64,000 bases of DNA from Mytilus galloprovincialis (lineage: Eukaryota > Mollusca > Bivalvia > Mytilida > Mytilidae): the NCBI RefSeq assembly GCF_965363235.1, contig NC_134846.1, positions 2,547,001 to 2,611,000 of the forward strand, written 5' to 3'. Both the position numbers and the translations under genes were made by a program. This document shows, piece by piece, positions 36,001 to 46,049 of this stretch. The notes below the pieces were generated by a model. That model saw nothing but the letters and a program-made list of their open reading frames with translations, searched no databases and was not told where the DNA came from. Position 1 is the first letter of the stretch; each line of letters starts with the position of its first letter.

Positions 36001-37586
36001 CTAAATAAATGAAAAATTCAAAGAATAAGCATTAAAAGAGAAACTTTTCTTCATTAGTAATTGGCCATTATTTTTCTCCCTTGGAAAATAAAGAAATAGG
36101 AAACATGGCAAATAGACAGTTTATTATGTAGATAAGTTTCATTTTCTCTCTACCCTTATTACTAAAGACATGATTATCTTAAAGCATAACCATATAACGT
36201 TTTTGAATTTTGTCAGTCATGGTTTAATTCTTGATACTCCTGCTTAAAAAAAAGGGGGGGGGGGGTATACTGTTTGAACTCAGTCTGTACGTCCATCTAT
36301 CTGTCCCATTGAAATTTTTTGTTGCATTTTTCTCAGGATCTACATTATAAGGATTTCAGAAAATTTTGTTTCATTGAAGGTTTATATAAGTTGGCTACAC
36401 CATGTGATTTGCTTTCAGATTCATCACTCAACAATTTCCTGTTTACCGAATACTAACATAATTTTACACTTTACATTCAACATGAAATTTTCATCACATT
36501 TTTGTCACGAACTACAAGGATATGTGAAATTTGTTTTCTGGGTCTATATAAGTCATTTGATGTGTTTTCAGATTCAATACTCAACAATTTCCTGTTTAAA
36601 TTCTCCCTCGCCCTGCTCGTCCGAATTTAAAGTATTTAATCTCTAAATTCAATAGGCTATAAACAAGACAAACACAGATATAGGATTAGTTGCTCGCAGT
36701 AACATCTTATTTTCTATTGCAATACAATATTTTACTATACTTTATTGTACATTTTTCTTCGATTGAAACAATATATAAATACATGATATATAACATTGTT
36801 CCTCTTTGGCATCGTTTCTTTTTCCTTGGCTAATACCTCCAACGCCTGTACGTACAATAAACACAGCAGCAACTGCATATATACCTATGTGACCAACTTC
36901 AATTCGACGTAACTGCGAGCACCTTCGATACTAATACATTTAAATGCCAAACTTTATATCGTACCATTTAACCCCACCTGTAAAAACTGCCAAAACTTTC
37001 CTCGTGCCTTATGCACCTAAAATAAAATTTATAAATAGTACAAACTGTTACAAAACCAGTATCCGAACTAGTTATACTAATTCCCATCTATAATAATTAC
37101 TACAAATAGCAAACGGGAAAACCACTATTTCAAACGAAATAAAATACATTTACCTAATACTAACAAAATTTTACACATTACATTCAACTTGAAATTTTCA
37201 TCACATTTTTCTCACAAACTACAAGGATATGTGAAATTTCTTTTCCAGGTCTATATAAGTCGGCTATAACATGTGATTGTTTTCAGATTCATCACTCAAT
37301 AATTTCCTGTTTGCCGTCAAGTATTTTTGAGGGGGTATCAGTGAGCAGTAGTTAGCAGTTTCAATTGTTTAACATAAAATTTACTACAATGGATTAATCA
37401 CTTCCATATTTAAATGTTACTTTTTACTGTCAAGAGTCTTGAGAATAAAAAAATTGCTTAAAAATAACTTCATTTTTTTTCAGATCACCTCCTCGTAGAC
37501 GTTCCCCGCCAAGAAGACGATCACGGTCAAGGTCACCAGCAAGACGTAGAAGATACAGCAGATCAAGTTCTGATTCATCTCACTAA
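24067..37586 (+). CDS. RNPS1: RNA-binding protein with serine-rich domain 1
   Basis: Exons are 24067-24068 (only AT of the start codon), 30411-30527, 32510-32695, 33976-34211, 34522-34693 and 37484-37586, giving 271 residues. All phases match. RNPS1 is a nuclear splicing activator and exon-junction-complex/ASAP partner. The order seen is a basic N-terminus (MVRSESKS), a Ser-rich tract (about 33-90), basic KRRKRSPTP, one RRM (about 117-195; VHIGQLTRNV as RNP2 region, KGYAYIEY at 158-165 as RNP1), DGQEVTAAAVL, then an RS/P-rich tail ending RRRYSRSSSDSSH. The exon 1 call rests on CTCAAAGAT|GTAAGAA just inside the divergent promoter, and on exon 2 needing exactly two preceding bases. Exon 3 uses GA|GTAGGT, just ahead of an in-frame TAG that belongs to the intron. 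Introns carry many transposons; one starts 18 bp after the exon 5 donor. The first exon is the least certain part; the RRM exons are certain. Confidence 0.9.
24678..25289. mobile_element. MITE with about 50-bp inverted repeats
   Basis: Left end CAGGTCAGGAATAACCACC is mirrored by GGTGGTTATTCCTGACCTG at the right; inverted similarity continues through ACCTCAATTGACGT. TTAAC is duplicated outside (24673-24677, 25290-25294). Inside are repeated CACCAATTG palindromes. Non-coding, in RNPS1 intron 1. Superfamily unclear. Confidence 0.78.
26251..28294 (+). mobile_element. hAT-like element, deleted, inserted in the Harbinger shell
   Basis: Flanked by the 8-bp duplication TGGTTCCA (26243-26250, 28295-28302), a length typical of hAT transposons. 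The ends are short inverted repeats, GGGTCGAC versus GGGGTTGAC. Near 26515 the plus strand has remnants of a basic N-terminus (ERFLKNYP... then KGKEYEKSK in shifted frames) as expected for a decayed transposase exon. It contains a further element at 26697-28118. Confidence 0.6.
26697..28118. mobile_element. Third-level insertion with 8-bp duplication AAAAGCTC
   Basis: AAAAGCTC lies at 26689-26696 and 28119-28126. Ends pair over about 80 bp as long inverted repeats rich in TTCGCGCCCAA/TTCGCACCCA motifs. 1422 bp, no recognisable protein; a run of C's occurs at about 27648-27662. hAT- or P-like by duplication length. Confidence 0.75.
28451..29991. mobile_element. Second Harbinger-like insertion in the shell
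   Basis: Starts GGCCACAATTAAAAATATTT and ends CAATCTTTATTTTGGCC; inner parts CAGTTTGCCCAAAC and GTTTGGGCAAACATAC pair. CTA is duplicated at 28448-28450 and 29992-29994. No coding frame recognised in 1.5 kb. Confidence 0.7.
31925..32097 (-). repeat. SINE-like dispersed repeat copy
   Basis: Inverted copy of the 1204-1785 family (GGATGGAGAGTTGCCTCATT, CCACATCTTCTTATA), in RNPS1 intron 2. The rest of this intron (30528-31924, 32098-32509) shows no recognised element. Confidence 0.65.
32799..33639 (+). mobile_element. Hairpin-ended tandem-repeat element (family D)
   Basis: Starts with a near-perfect palindrome ATACGCCCGTCAAAA/TTTTGACGGGACGTAT and a GTCCGTCCGTCTGTCC stretch. Then about four units of about 160 bp follow, marked by CTGTATACTTTTTGGTG. 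It ends GCGCTCATGGCGCAGC, another hairpin. Pearl/Helentron-like by architecture; in RNPS1 intron 3. Confidence 0.6.
34940..35280. repeat. SINE-like repeat inside the Harbinger-like element
   Basis: Starts near GGATGGATGGTCAATTGTTG and includes GGTTCAAACCC (35213-35224), a good match to the pol III B box GGTTCRANNCC. Boundaries approximate. Confidence 0.45.
35402..35803 (-). CDS. Uncharacterised 133-residue ORF in a DNA transposon
   Basis: Open from MKSFEMTQTN (an internal start MESDGFIYFQ is equally possible) through KPKQTIGDAIFDNM, TSTPVEVLASFGAKIIFVDV to a stop. The middle looks like a folded domain of alternating strands with a Thr/Pro linker; I do not recognise it. The stretch is less AT-rich than its surroundings, which argues against chance. 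It may be a first exon of a transposon-encoded or captured gene. No transposase motif seen. Confidence 0.45.
   Translation of the reverse strand: MKSFEMTQTNSKTQRGRTMESDGFIYFQLNINFDGQRTESTFIKCKPKQTIGDAIFDNMADENVAIVKVQTVSPPNKTRADTPTSTPVEVLASFGAKIIFVDVNEGAPPEKSAKLNKICVLVKLWYIAISSSA
36249..37350. repeat. Repeat with duplicated 180-bp units (family E)
   Basis: Begins after a G tract with GGTATACTGTTTGAACTC and ends near GGGGGTATCAGTGAGCAGTA. TTTTCATCACATTTTT..., ACTACAAGGATATGTGAAAT and CAGATTCATCACTCAA recur at 36390-36600 and 37150-37320. Between them 36600-37150 is unrelated, probably an insertion. Fills most of RNPS1 intron 5. Confidence 0.5.
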
Positions 37587-37687
37587 TGTTTATGTGTATT
37601 GTGTGTATATATGTGGAACAGTGTTGACTGTTTATGATTGTATGTCATTTGATACCATAATTATTTATACTAAACATTGGATCAAAT

Positions 37688-37693
37688 AATAAA
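37688..37693 (+). terminator. RNPS1 poly(A) signal
   Basis: AATAAA about 100 bp after the RNPS1 stop codon, in the right orientation. Cleavage site not determinable. Confidence 0.6.
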
Positions 37694-38745
37694 TATTTTG
37701 TAGAAATATGTTTATTATGTGGAAAATTCAAAATATTCCATTGATTTATGTTTTCATACTTTTTATTCATTTTACCTTCAACATTGTGCTATTCTAGATG
37801 GAAAATGATTACTTCTGTTTAAAGCATAAGACAAGTAATAGATAATTAGTATATATTTCAAAAAGAATAGGGTGGTTAGAAGGCTTTCCAAATTGAAACC
37901 TATTTCATTAAAATGAATGTGTGAGAATATGAAGGGACTTCCAAAAACTCCAGCCTCAACCATTAGCCTTTGGGTGATTTTGTATACATAAAATCAACAT
38001 TCAATCATAATGACTCTTGATGCATGTAAAAAAAATCCCTTCCTTTTCTACCACACATGTATAAATGGAATAGCTCTTAATTGACAGAAATATCTGGATG
38101 AAGTAGAAATATTTTTTGAATTTATTCTTAGGCTAATTTTAAGCTTGACATACTGAAATATTGTGTTTTGTTGTACACAAGATGTATTTGGATTCCTTTA
38201 TGTTGTTGTTTTTTTACTTGAAATGAATCGCAAATTTCTGTATTTCTGCGAAAGCCAAAGTCTGTTCACACAAGGAATAAATTTAAAATATCAAGTAACC
38301 TTGGTAGAATTAAAGGTTATCTGATAGAATTAACGGTCAAGTAACATTTTTTTTCATTATCATTATGTTTCATATTTTTAGATTTTTATCACTTGCATCT
38401 TTCCAAACATATAAAAACCATTATAACTATTATTTCGCAGACTGTAGAAAATAAAGGTGTTCATAATGTGGTCAGTTCATTATCAGATACTTAAAAACTA
38501 TGTATGAACTGAAACTATACCAAGCATAACATGCATAAGAAAACTAAATATTATACATGAACTGTTTTTAATTAAATAAATATATAGATGTAACTGGTTG
38601 TAGATTTTTATGTGATTATTATATGGAATAAGAACATATCTATTGAAGATATGGGATTGCCTCTAGACCCTTATATGACCGCAATGAAACACGCTGTAAA
38701 AGCAGAACTAGTGGTGGAAAAAGTATTTTGAAAATTAAATTTTTT

Positions 38746-39005
38746 ATGCCCACTATTAAATGCCATGTTTTTGATCTGTTAGTTTGTCTGTCCCGTCTGT
38801 CCTGCTTCAGGTTAAAGTTTTTAGTCCAGGTAGTTTTTGATGAAGTTGAAGAACAATCAAATTGAAACTTAGTAAACATGTTCCTATGTTATGATCTTTC
38901 TAATTTTAACACCAAATTAGGGCTTTGACCCTAATTTCAAGGTCCAGTTAGCATAGAAAAAAAAATGTGAGTGAGGCATCCATGTACTATGGACACATTC
39001 CTGTT
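38746..39005 (+). repeat. Family S repeat, uninterrupted copy
   Basis: Runs from TTATGCCCACT through CTTCAGGTTAAAGTTTTTAG, TGATGAAGTTGAAG and TTTCTAATTTTAACACC to TATGGACACATTCCTGTT. It gives the empty-site form for the split copy at 12801-14460. Confidence 0.65.
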
Positions 39006-39839
39006 ATACGACCGCAAGAATTGAAAATGTTTTGGTCGTATATTGGTATGATGTTGGCGTCGTCCGAAGACATTTGGTTTTCGCACTATAACTTTTATAG
39101 TAAAATTAAATAGAAATCTATGACATTTAAACACAAGGTTTATGACCATAAAAGGAAGGTTGGAATTGATTTTGGGAGTTTTTTTCCCAACAGTTAAGGA
39201 ATGAGGGGCCAAAAAGGGCCCAAATAAGCATTTTTCTTGGTTTTCGCTCAATAACTTTAGTATAAGTAAACAGAAATCTATGAAATTTAAAATAAAGTTT
39301 ATGACCATAATAGGAAGGTTGGGATTGATTTGGAGAATTTTGGTCCCAACAGTTTAGGAATTAGGGGACAAAAGGGTCCAAAATTAAACTTCGTTTGATT
39401 TCATAAAAAAATGAATACTTGGGGGTTCTTTGATATGCCAAATCTAATTGTGTATTTAGTTTCTTAATTTTTGGTCTCGTTTTCAAATTGGTCTACACTA
39501 AGGTTCAAAGGGTCCAAAATTAAACTTACATGTAGTTTGATTTTTTTTTAAATTGAATTTTTGTGGTTCTTTGATATGCTGAAACTAAACATGTACTTGG
39601 ATTTTTTATTATTGGCTCAGTTTTCAAGTTAAATGTCCAATTTAAAATTTTGAAGTTTTTAAGTTTAAGTTCTTAGACCACATTCATTCTGTGTCAGAAA
39701 CCTATGCTGTGTCAACTATTTAATCACAATCCAAATTCAGAGCTGTATCAAGCTTAAATGTTGTGTCCATACTTGCCCCAACTGTTCAGGGTTCGACCTC
39801 TGCGGTGGTATAAAGCTGTGCCCTGCGGAGCATCTGGTT
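39005..39839 (+). mobile_element. Tandem-repeat element (family C), short copy
   Basis: Begins TATACGACCGCAAG, carries two to three units around GGTTTATGACCATAA and TGGTCGTATATTGG, then GGTTCGACCTCTGCGG and the end CTGCGGAGCATCTGGTT. A longer inverted copy is at 52614-54703. Architecture resembles pearl/Helentron elements. Confidence 0.6.
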
Positions 39840-39843
39840 TTCC

Positions 39844-40879
39844 AGCCTGCAACTTTTGTTGCAGAAAGCTCGACATAGGGATAGTGATCCGGCGGCGGCG
39901 GCGTTAGCTCACTTCTTAAAAGCTTTATATTTTAGAAGGTAGAAGACCTGGATACTTCATACTTTGTATACAGATGCTTCATGTTACGAAGTTTCCGTCA
40001 GTCAAATGTCCAATGTCCTTGACCTCATTTTCATGGTTCAGTGACCACTTGAAAAAAACTCTTATTATAAGTAATAGGATAACTATATTTGATATGTGCG
40101 TACCTTGCAAGGTCCTCATGTCTGTCAGACAGTTTTCACTTGACCTCGACCTCATTTCATGGATCAGTGAACAAGGTTAAGTTTTGGTCTCAGATACTAT
40201 AAGCAATAGGGCTGGTATATTCGGTGTATGGAAGGACTGTAAGGTGTACATGTCCAACTGGCAGGTGTCATCTGACCTTGACCTCATTTTCATGGTTCAG
40301 TGGTTATAATTAAATTTTTGTGTTTTGGTCTGTTTTTCTCATACTATATGCAATAGGTCTACTATATGTGTTGTATGGAATGATTGTAAGGTGTACATAT
40401 CTAGCGGGCAAATGTCATGTGACCCTGACCTCATTTTCATGGTTCAGTGGTCAAAGTTAAGTTTTTGAGTTTTGGGCTTTTTATCTAATACTATATGCCA
40501 TAGGTCAACTATATTTGGTGTATGGAAATATTTTATGATCTTTATGTCAGTCACGCAGATTTATTTGACCCTGACCTCATTTTCACGGTTCATTTCACAG
40601 TGTTAAGTTTTTGTGTTTTGGTCTATTTTTCTTAAACTATAAGTAATGGGTCAACTATATATGTTGTATAGAAGCATTGTTAGCTGTACATGTCTGCCTG
40701 GCATGTTTCATCTGACCTTGACCTCATTTTCAAGGTTCATTGGTCTTTGTTTAGTTATCTTGGTTAATGTTAAGTTTATGTGACAGTTGTAATAAAGCTT
40801 AGCTTTATACCTAGGACTATCAACATAATATCAATGATTAGTATACAAGGCGAGACATTTCAGGGTGTGCATTCTTGTT
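39844..40879 (-). mobile_element. Pearl-like element (family A), inverted second copy
   Basis: Mirror of 13053-14408: begins with hairpin TGCAACTTTTGTTGCA and CGGCGGCGGCGG, has about six units marked CCTCATTTTCATGGTTCAGT, and ends GGTGTGCATTCTTGT. Non-coding. Confidence 0.7.
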
Positions 40880-41069
40880 TTTAAAATGGTCTGAACTAGT
40901 CATTGCCTAATACAGATTTGATTTGATTTTGTAAGCTATAGTTGTCATGTTTATTATGGAGGAGTTAGATGAATTTAACAAGATGCCTTAGGTGAGCTGA
41001 GTGGTGAAGGCCTTACTTCATATCGAGATGAAAATAAAAAATTGCAGTGATTTTGCATTTGTTAAAAAT

Positions 41070-41175
41070 AAGAAGATGTGGTATACTTGCCAATAAGACA
41101 CCTATCTACCACAGTCCAAATAAAGTAGATTTAAGCTACTGAAGGACACCATACAGCCTTCAACCATGAGCAAAA
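41070..41175 (+). repeat. SINE-like dispersed repeat copy
   Basis: GAAGATGTGGTATACTTGCC, then CAGCCTTCAACCATGAGCAA; diverged copy of the 1204-1785 family. Confidence 0.55.
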
Positions 41176-41325
41176 CTTGCTCTGTATTGACAGTTTTTAA
41201 ACAAGAAAACCAAGTGCTGGATTTATGATACAATAGTAATCCAATCCAGTAGTTCACCAGAGATATATCATGAGAAAAAGTATGTGAAGGGCTTAAGTTG
41301 TATGTACTGGTAATAGTTACCAAAT

Positions 41326-41369
41326 GTACCAGATGTGTGTTTCATCTACATCAGGCTCATCAGTGACTC
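41326..41369 (-). ncRNA. Hammerhead ribozyme, decayed
   Basis: Minus strand: stem I GAGTCA/TGGTAC, core CTGATGA, stem II region with mispairs, GAAA, cleavage triplet ATC. The core is kept but stem II is weakened, so self-cleavage is doubtful. Confidence 0.5.
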
Positions 41370-41591
41370 GGATCAAAATAGTAGAACGGCAAATATGTAC
41401 TGCTAAGGTAGTATATGCCTGTGACAAATCAAATTTTTTTCGAAAAAGTTCAAAGTTTTGTTAATTTTTTTTATTAAAATGACCATATAATTGATATTCA
41501 TGTCAACATCTAAGTGCTGACTACTGGGCTGGTGATACCTTCGGGGTCGAAACGTCCACCAGCAATGTCATCGACCCAGTCGTGTAAAAAA

Positions 41592-41635
41592 ACGCCAGAC
41601 GCGCATTTCGTCTACACAAGACTTATCAGTGATGC
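41592..41635 (-). ncRNA. Hammerhead ribozyme with mutated core
   Basis: Minus strand: GCATCA, then CTGATAA where CTGATGA is required, stem II GTCT/AGAC, GAAA, triplet GTC, TGGCGT. The core change should abolish cleavage. Confidence 0.55.
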
Positions 41636-41710
41636 TCAGATCAAAACAGTTATAAAGCCAAACAAGTACAAAGTTGAAGAGCATTTAGGACCTAAAATTC
41701 TAAAATGTTG

Positions 41711-41839
41711 CAGGGGCGGATCCAGCCATTTTAAAAAGGGGGGTTCCCAACCCAGGACAAGGGGGGGGGGGGTCCAACTATATGTCCCCATTCAAATGCA
41801 TTGATCGGCAAAAGAAAGGGGGTTCTGGATCCGCCAATG
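41711..41839. mobile_element. 129-bp MITE with TGTTG duplication
   Basis: Ends CAGGGGCGGATCCAG and CTGGATCCGCCAATG, target TGTTG at 41706-41710 and 41840-41844. The uninterrupted version of the target is visible in the array at 46 kb. Confidence 0.78.
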
Positions 41840-41999
41840 TGTTGTGTCAAATACGGCTAAGGTAATCTATGCGTGGGATAAGAAAATCCTTAGTTTCTCA
41901 AAATTTTTGTGCCAGCGCAACTGAACGTTGGGCATATTGTTTTATTTTAATTGTCCGTACATACCTCCAATTATGATAATCATATACAGAATCTTCAGA

Positions 42000-43790
42000 G
42001 CGAACAAAAATGTTAACTAGTAAAAATTCAAAGGCAGTTAAGAGGCTCCCACAGGGTCAAAAACGACCTGCGACCTCTGGGCTTTTTAGAGGCGACTTCC
42101 GACCTGAGGGCCTTCTAAAAACGACCTGCGACCTGTAAAATTTGGAAAAAACGACCTCCGATCGACTTCCGTCCTCTCTGTCGGGAAAAACGACCTGCGA
42201 CCTATACATTTCCCTTAGAAATGACCTCTCGACGAATTTAAAAGCGACCTTACGACCTGAGGGGGTATCCTGTGGGGGCCTCAGTTAAAGTATCAAAGCA
42301 AATCTAATTGACATAGTTCATTTCTTTGTTGTTACTTAGAAATGACCTAAAACAGTTTGAAATATATGTTCGCATTCTGACTTTAAATGCCCATACTGAA
42401 GTCGTCATTATTGAGCATATTGATAGACAATACAGCATCGAAATATCTAAAAGTGTTTTTCAATTTTTGCATCAAATGTTGTTTCATTGGGTCTTTGCTG
42501 ATTTTAGTCATAAATTGTAACTCATAACAATTAATACAGAAACAGGTCCGCAATGAGTGGTGCATATTTATTCCCCATTGTAATTCCGATAATTATAGAC
42601 ATAATCTTCATAACGAACAAAAATGTTATCTAGTAAAAATTCAAAGGCAGTTAAAGTATCAAAGCAAATCCAATTGACATAGTTATTTTGTTTGTTGTTA
42701 CTAAAAAAAACACAACAGTTTGAAATATATGTTCGCATTCTGACTTTAAATGCCCATACTGAAGTCGTCATTATTGAGCATATTGAGAGACAATACAGCA
42801 TCGACCTGTTTCTGTATTGTTATAAGTTACAATTTATCACTGAAAGCAGCAAAGACCCATCATCGAATTAACATCTTATGCAAAATTTAATAACTAAAAT
42901 TGAGAATGGAAATAGGGAATGTGCCAAAGAGACAACAACCCGACCATAGAAAAAAAACAACAGCAGAAGGTCACCAACAGGTCTTTAATGTAGCGATAAA
43001 TTCCCACACTAGATATGTCGATGCTGTTGTGGTTTTTTTTTTAGTAACAACAAACAAAATAACTATGTCAATTGGATTTGCTTTGATACTTTAACTGCCC
43101 TTGAATTTTTACTAGATAACATTTTTGTTCGTTATGAAGATTATGTATATAATTATCGGAATTACAATGGGGAATAAATATGCACCACTCATTGCGGACC
43201 TGTTTCTGTATTAATTGTTATGAGTTACAATTTATGACTAAAATCAGCAAAGACCCAATGAAACAACATTTGATGCAAAAATTGAAAAAACACTTTTTAT
43301 ATTTTTGGATGATGTATTGGCTTTCAAAAAAAACGACTTCAGTATGTACACCAAAGATATTAATCCTGCCAAACTGAATTGAAACAAAGCCAATACTAAC
43401 AATGAACACTGCCCTTTCTTGGGTCTTAACATATAATGTCTTTAATACCAAAATTTATGATAAAGGAGATGATTTTTCATTTCCTATTGTTAATATCTAC
43501 TTTTAGATGTGACGTTTCTTAGTCACCATCTCATGGTGTTTATATATTTCAACTTGTTCGATTCGCTAGTGTATGTAACAACGTATTTTATTTTAAAGAA
43601 ATAAATCTCTGCAATATTGCACCAGGGTTTTAGTTATCACAAACTATTCAAAACATTTACTAAATTTTATCATCGGTACAAGCTAGGACATCATTGGTTA
43701 ATATAAATTAACATGTAGACATCTTATACGTTCATGTATTTCACATCCAATCTTTTATGTTAATATTCTCTACAAAGCACAAAAAAGACG
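42000..43790. mobile_element. Rearranged Penelope-like reverse transcriptase fragments
   Basis: Pieces of the same polymerase family occur in both directions: peptides ELQFMTKISKDPMKQHLMQK on the minus strand near 42500 and on the plus strand near 43240, and a later piece near 43600-43790 (TKFYHRY). A 3' tail copy (42895-43010) lies between. This is a duplicated and inverted fossil, non-functional. Confidence 0.65.
42042..42282. mobile_element. 241-bp MITE with 6-bp duplication
   Basis: Ends GAGGCTCCCACAGG and CCTGTGGGGGCCTC. AGTTAA is duplicated (42036-42041, 42283-42288), and a paralogous empty site with single AGTTAA is at 42649-42654. Inside is a degenerate tandem of AAAACGACCTGCGACCT. 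Non-coding. Confidence 0.82.
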
Positions 43791-43829
43791 AACAGATGAG
43801 AACAGCTAACTTGGTTCTTTCAGACAAGG

Positions 43830-44080
43830 TGAGATAACAGGTCATGGTCAACTGACACCTGCCAGACAAACATGTTCGTCTTAATATCATAATTACAACA
43901 AATTCAGCTTATCAATTGCTTTATATAGTATCTGTAAAATAAACCAAACCGAAAAAACTTAACATTGACCAATGATATTGAGGGCAAGGGCAGATAAGAT
44001 CTACCACTACCAGTCAGATACTACAATTTACGATCATTCAATATACCAAATATAAGTTAACCTGTTGGTTATGGTATACA
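43830..44080. repeat. Decayed family A tandem units
   Basis: Roughly two diverged units recognisable by CAACTGACACCTGCCAGACA, CATTCAATATACCAAATATA and interspersed fragments of the 147-bp pearl-like unit. Confidence 0.45.
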
Positions 44081-44092
44081 ATTCATAAAAGA

Positions 44093-45815
44093 GCAAGTTT
44101 TCAGTTTCTCTGGTTTTGTGATGATAATGGTATCCGAGACACTTGAGATACAATTTTATTTCTCTGTTTGGTGATGATTATGGTATTTGAGATCCTTGAG
44201 GAACTGTTTTATTCTTGATTTACGTGATGATCTTGGTATCTGAGATAATTGAGGTGCAGTTTTATTTCTCTGGTTTGGCGATGAATATGGTATCTGAGAC
44301 ACTTGGGGGGATTTTATTTCTATGTTTTGGTAATGATAATGGTATCTGAGACAATTGAGGGACAGTTTAAGTATTCTGGATTGGTGAGGATTTTCGTATC
44401 TGAGATACAAGACAACTCTATATCTCTGGTTTGGAGATGATTATGCTATTTGAATTATTTGAGGGATAGTTGTATTTCTCTGGTTTGGTGCATGATGATG
44501 ATTGAATCACAGATTCTCGAGAAACAGTTATATTTCTCTGGTTTGGTGGTGATTATGGTATCTAAGACACATGACGGACAGCTTTATTTATCTGGTTTTG
44601 AGATAATAATGGTATCTGAGAGACTTGAGGGACAATTTCATTTCTCTGGTTTGTTTATTATTATGGCATATGCGATACTTGAGGAACAGTTATATTTCTC
44701 TTGTTTGCCGGTGATAATTATGGTATCTGAGATACATTAACTTTTTGTACTTGATGGATAGTTTACCTTTAATTTCTCTGGTTTGGTGATTGTTATGATA
44801 TCTGAGGCACTTGAGGAACAGTTTAAACTTTATTTCTTTGATTTTTGTGCTGGCTATGGGATCTTATGGTATCCGAGACACTTTATTGAGTTTTATTTTT
44901 TTTCTGCTTTGGTGATGATAATGGTATATGAGACACTTGAAGAACTGTTTTATTTCTCTTGTCTCGTAATGATTATGATATCTGAGATACTTAAAGGACA
45001 GTGTTTTTTCTCCTGTTTGGTGATGATTATGGTATCCCAGATTCTTGATGAACCGTTTTATTTCTCTGGTTTGGTAATGATTATGGAATCCGATATACTT
45101 AAGAGACAGTTTTATTCCATCTGATTTGGTGATGATTATGGTGTCTGATATACTTGAAAAACAGTTTCATTTCTCTCTGTTTGATGATGATTATTGTACA
45201 TGAGACACTCCAGGGACAGTTTTATTTCCCGGTTTTGGTATCTGAGATACTTGAGGAACAGTCTTATTTTTCTGGTTTAGTGATGATAATGGTAACTGAG
45301 ATACTCGAGAGACAGTTTTATTTCTCTGGTTTAGTGATGATAATGGTATCTGAGGTACTAGTACTTAATGGAGTTTTATTTCTCTGGTTCGGTGATGATT
45401 GTGATATCTGATATACTTGAGGCAGTTTTATTTCTCTGGTTTGGTGATGATTATGGTAACTGAGATACTTGCGTCAGTTTTATTTCTCTGCTTTGGGGAT
45501 GATTATGGTATAAAGGGTTGTTTTATTTCTCTGATTTTGTGATGATTATGGGATCTGAAACACTTGAGGAATAGTTATATTTTTCGGGATTGGTGATGAT
45601 CTCAAATCTGAGAAACCTAAAGAACAGCTCAATTTCTCTGGTTTGATGATGATTATCGTATCTGAGACACTTGAGGGAGAGTTTTTTTTATTTCTATGGT
45701 GGTTTGGGGATGATTTTGGTACATGTATCTAATTAGACACTTTTTGGTATCTGAAATACTTGAGGAGCAGTTTTATTTCCCTGGTTTGGTAATGATGATG
45801 GTATCAGAGACACAA
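44093..45815 (+). repeat. 54-bp minisatellite, about 30 units
   Basis: Direct repeats of a 54-bp unit built on TTTATTTCTCTGGTTTGG, TGATGATTATGGTATCTG and AGACACTTGAGGGACAG. Because 54 is a multiple of three, long stretches stay open and give an 18-residue peptide repeat such as MVSEILEEQFYFSGLVMI (44450-45411). Units are diverged and stop-containing overall, so I do not call it a gene. Confidence 0.85.
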
Positions 45816-46049
45816 TTTTGGAGATGTTGACTCAATGCTGATCTTTTCTTGCAATTTAAATTCAATCTCTATCTTTTATAGCTTTCATGATAATAGACAA
45901 AGAAAAGAATGGTAAAACAATGGTCATTCACATACAAAAAACTATAAGTTTTCCAATAGTATCAACTGGGAATGGATGGCATATCAGATACAGATCTATA
46001 CATGTAATCTCTATATACATTGTATAGCTTTTTTTTAGTTTATAGACAA

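Larger units (their letters stand above)
34712..36001. mobile_element. PIF/Harbinger-like element 18 bp from an RNPS1 donor site
   Basis: Ends GGCCTTTTTTTTTTAATTAG and CTAATTAAAAAAAAAAGTCC are inverted repeats that continue through GTTGGTTTACGGA. TAA is duplicated at 34709-34711 and 36002-36004. It carries a minus-strand frame of 133 codons (35402-35803) and a SINE-like repeat (34940-35280). Confidence 0.78.
41321..41915 (-). mobile_element. Retrozyme-like tandem repeat with hammerhead motifs
   Basis: Two partial direct units share GACCATATAATTGATATTCA, ACTACTGGGCTGGTGATACC and GAAACGTCCACCAGCA with the array at 46050-46490. Each unit starts with a hammerhead-like sequence on the minus strand (41326-41369, 41592-41635). 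A 129-bp MITE interrupts the second unit. Retrozymes are small non-coding retroelements copied by Penelope-type machinery. Confidence 0.6.

Noticed and set aside
42326-42520. 64-codon plus-strand frame
   Set aside because: Antisense to a Penelope-like polymerase fragment.
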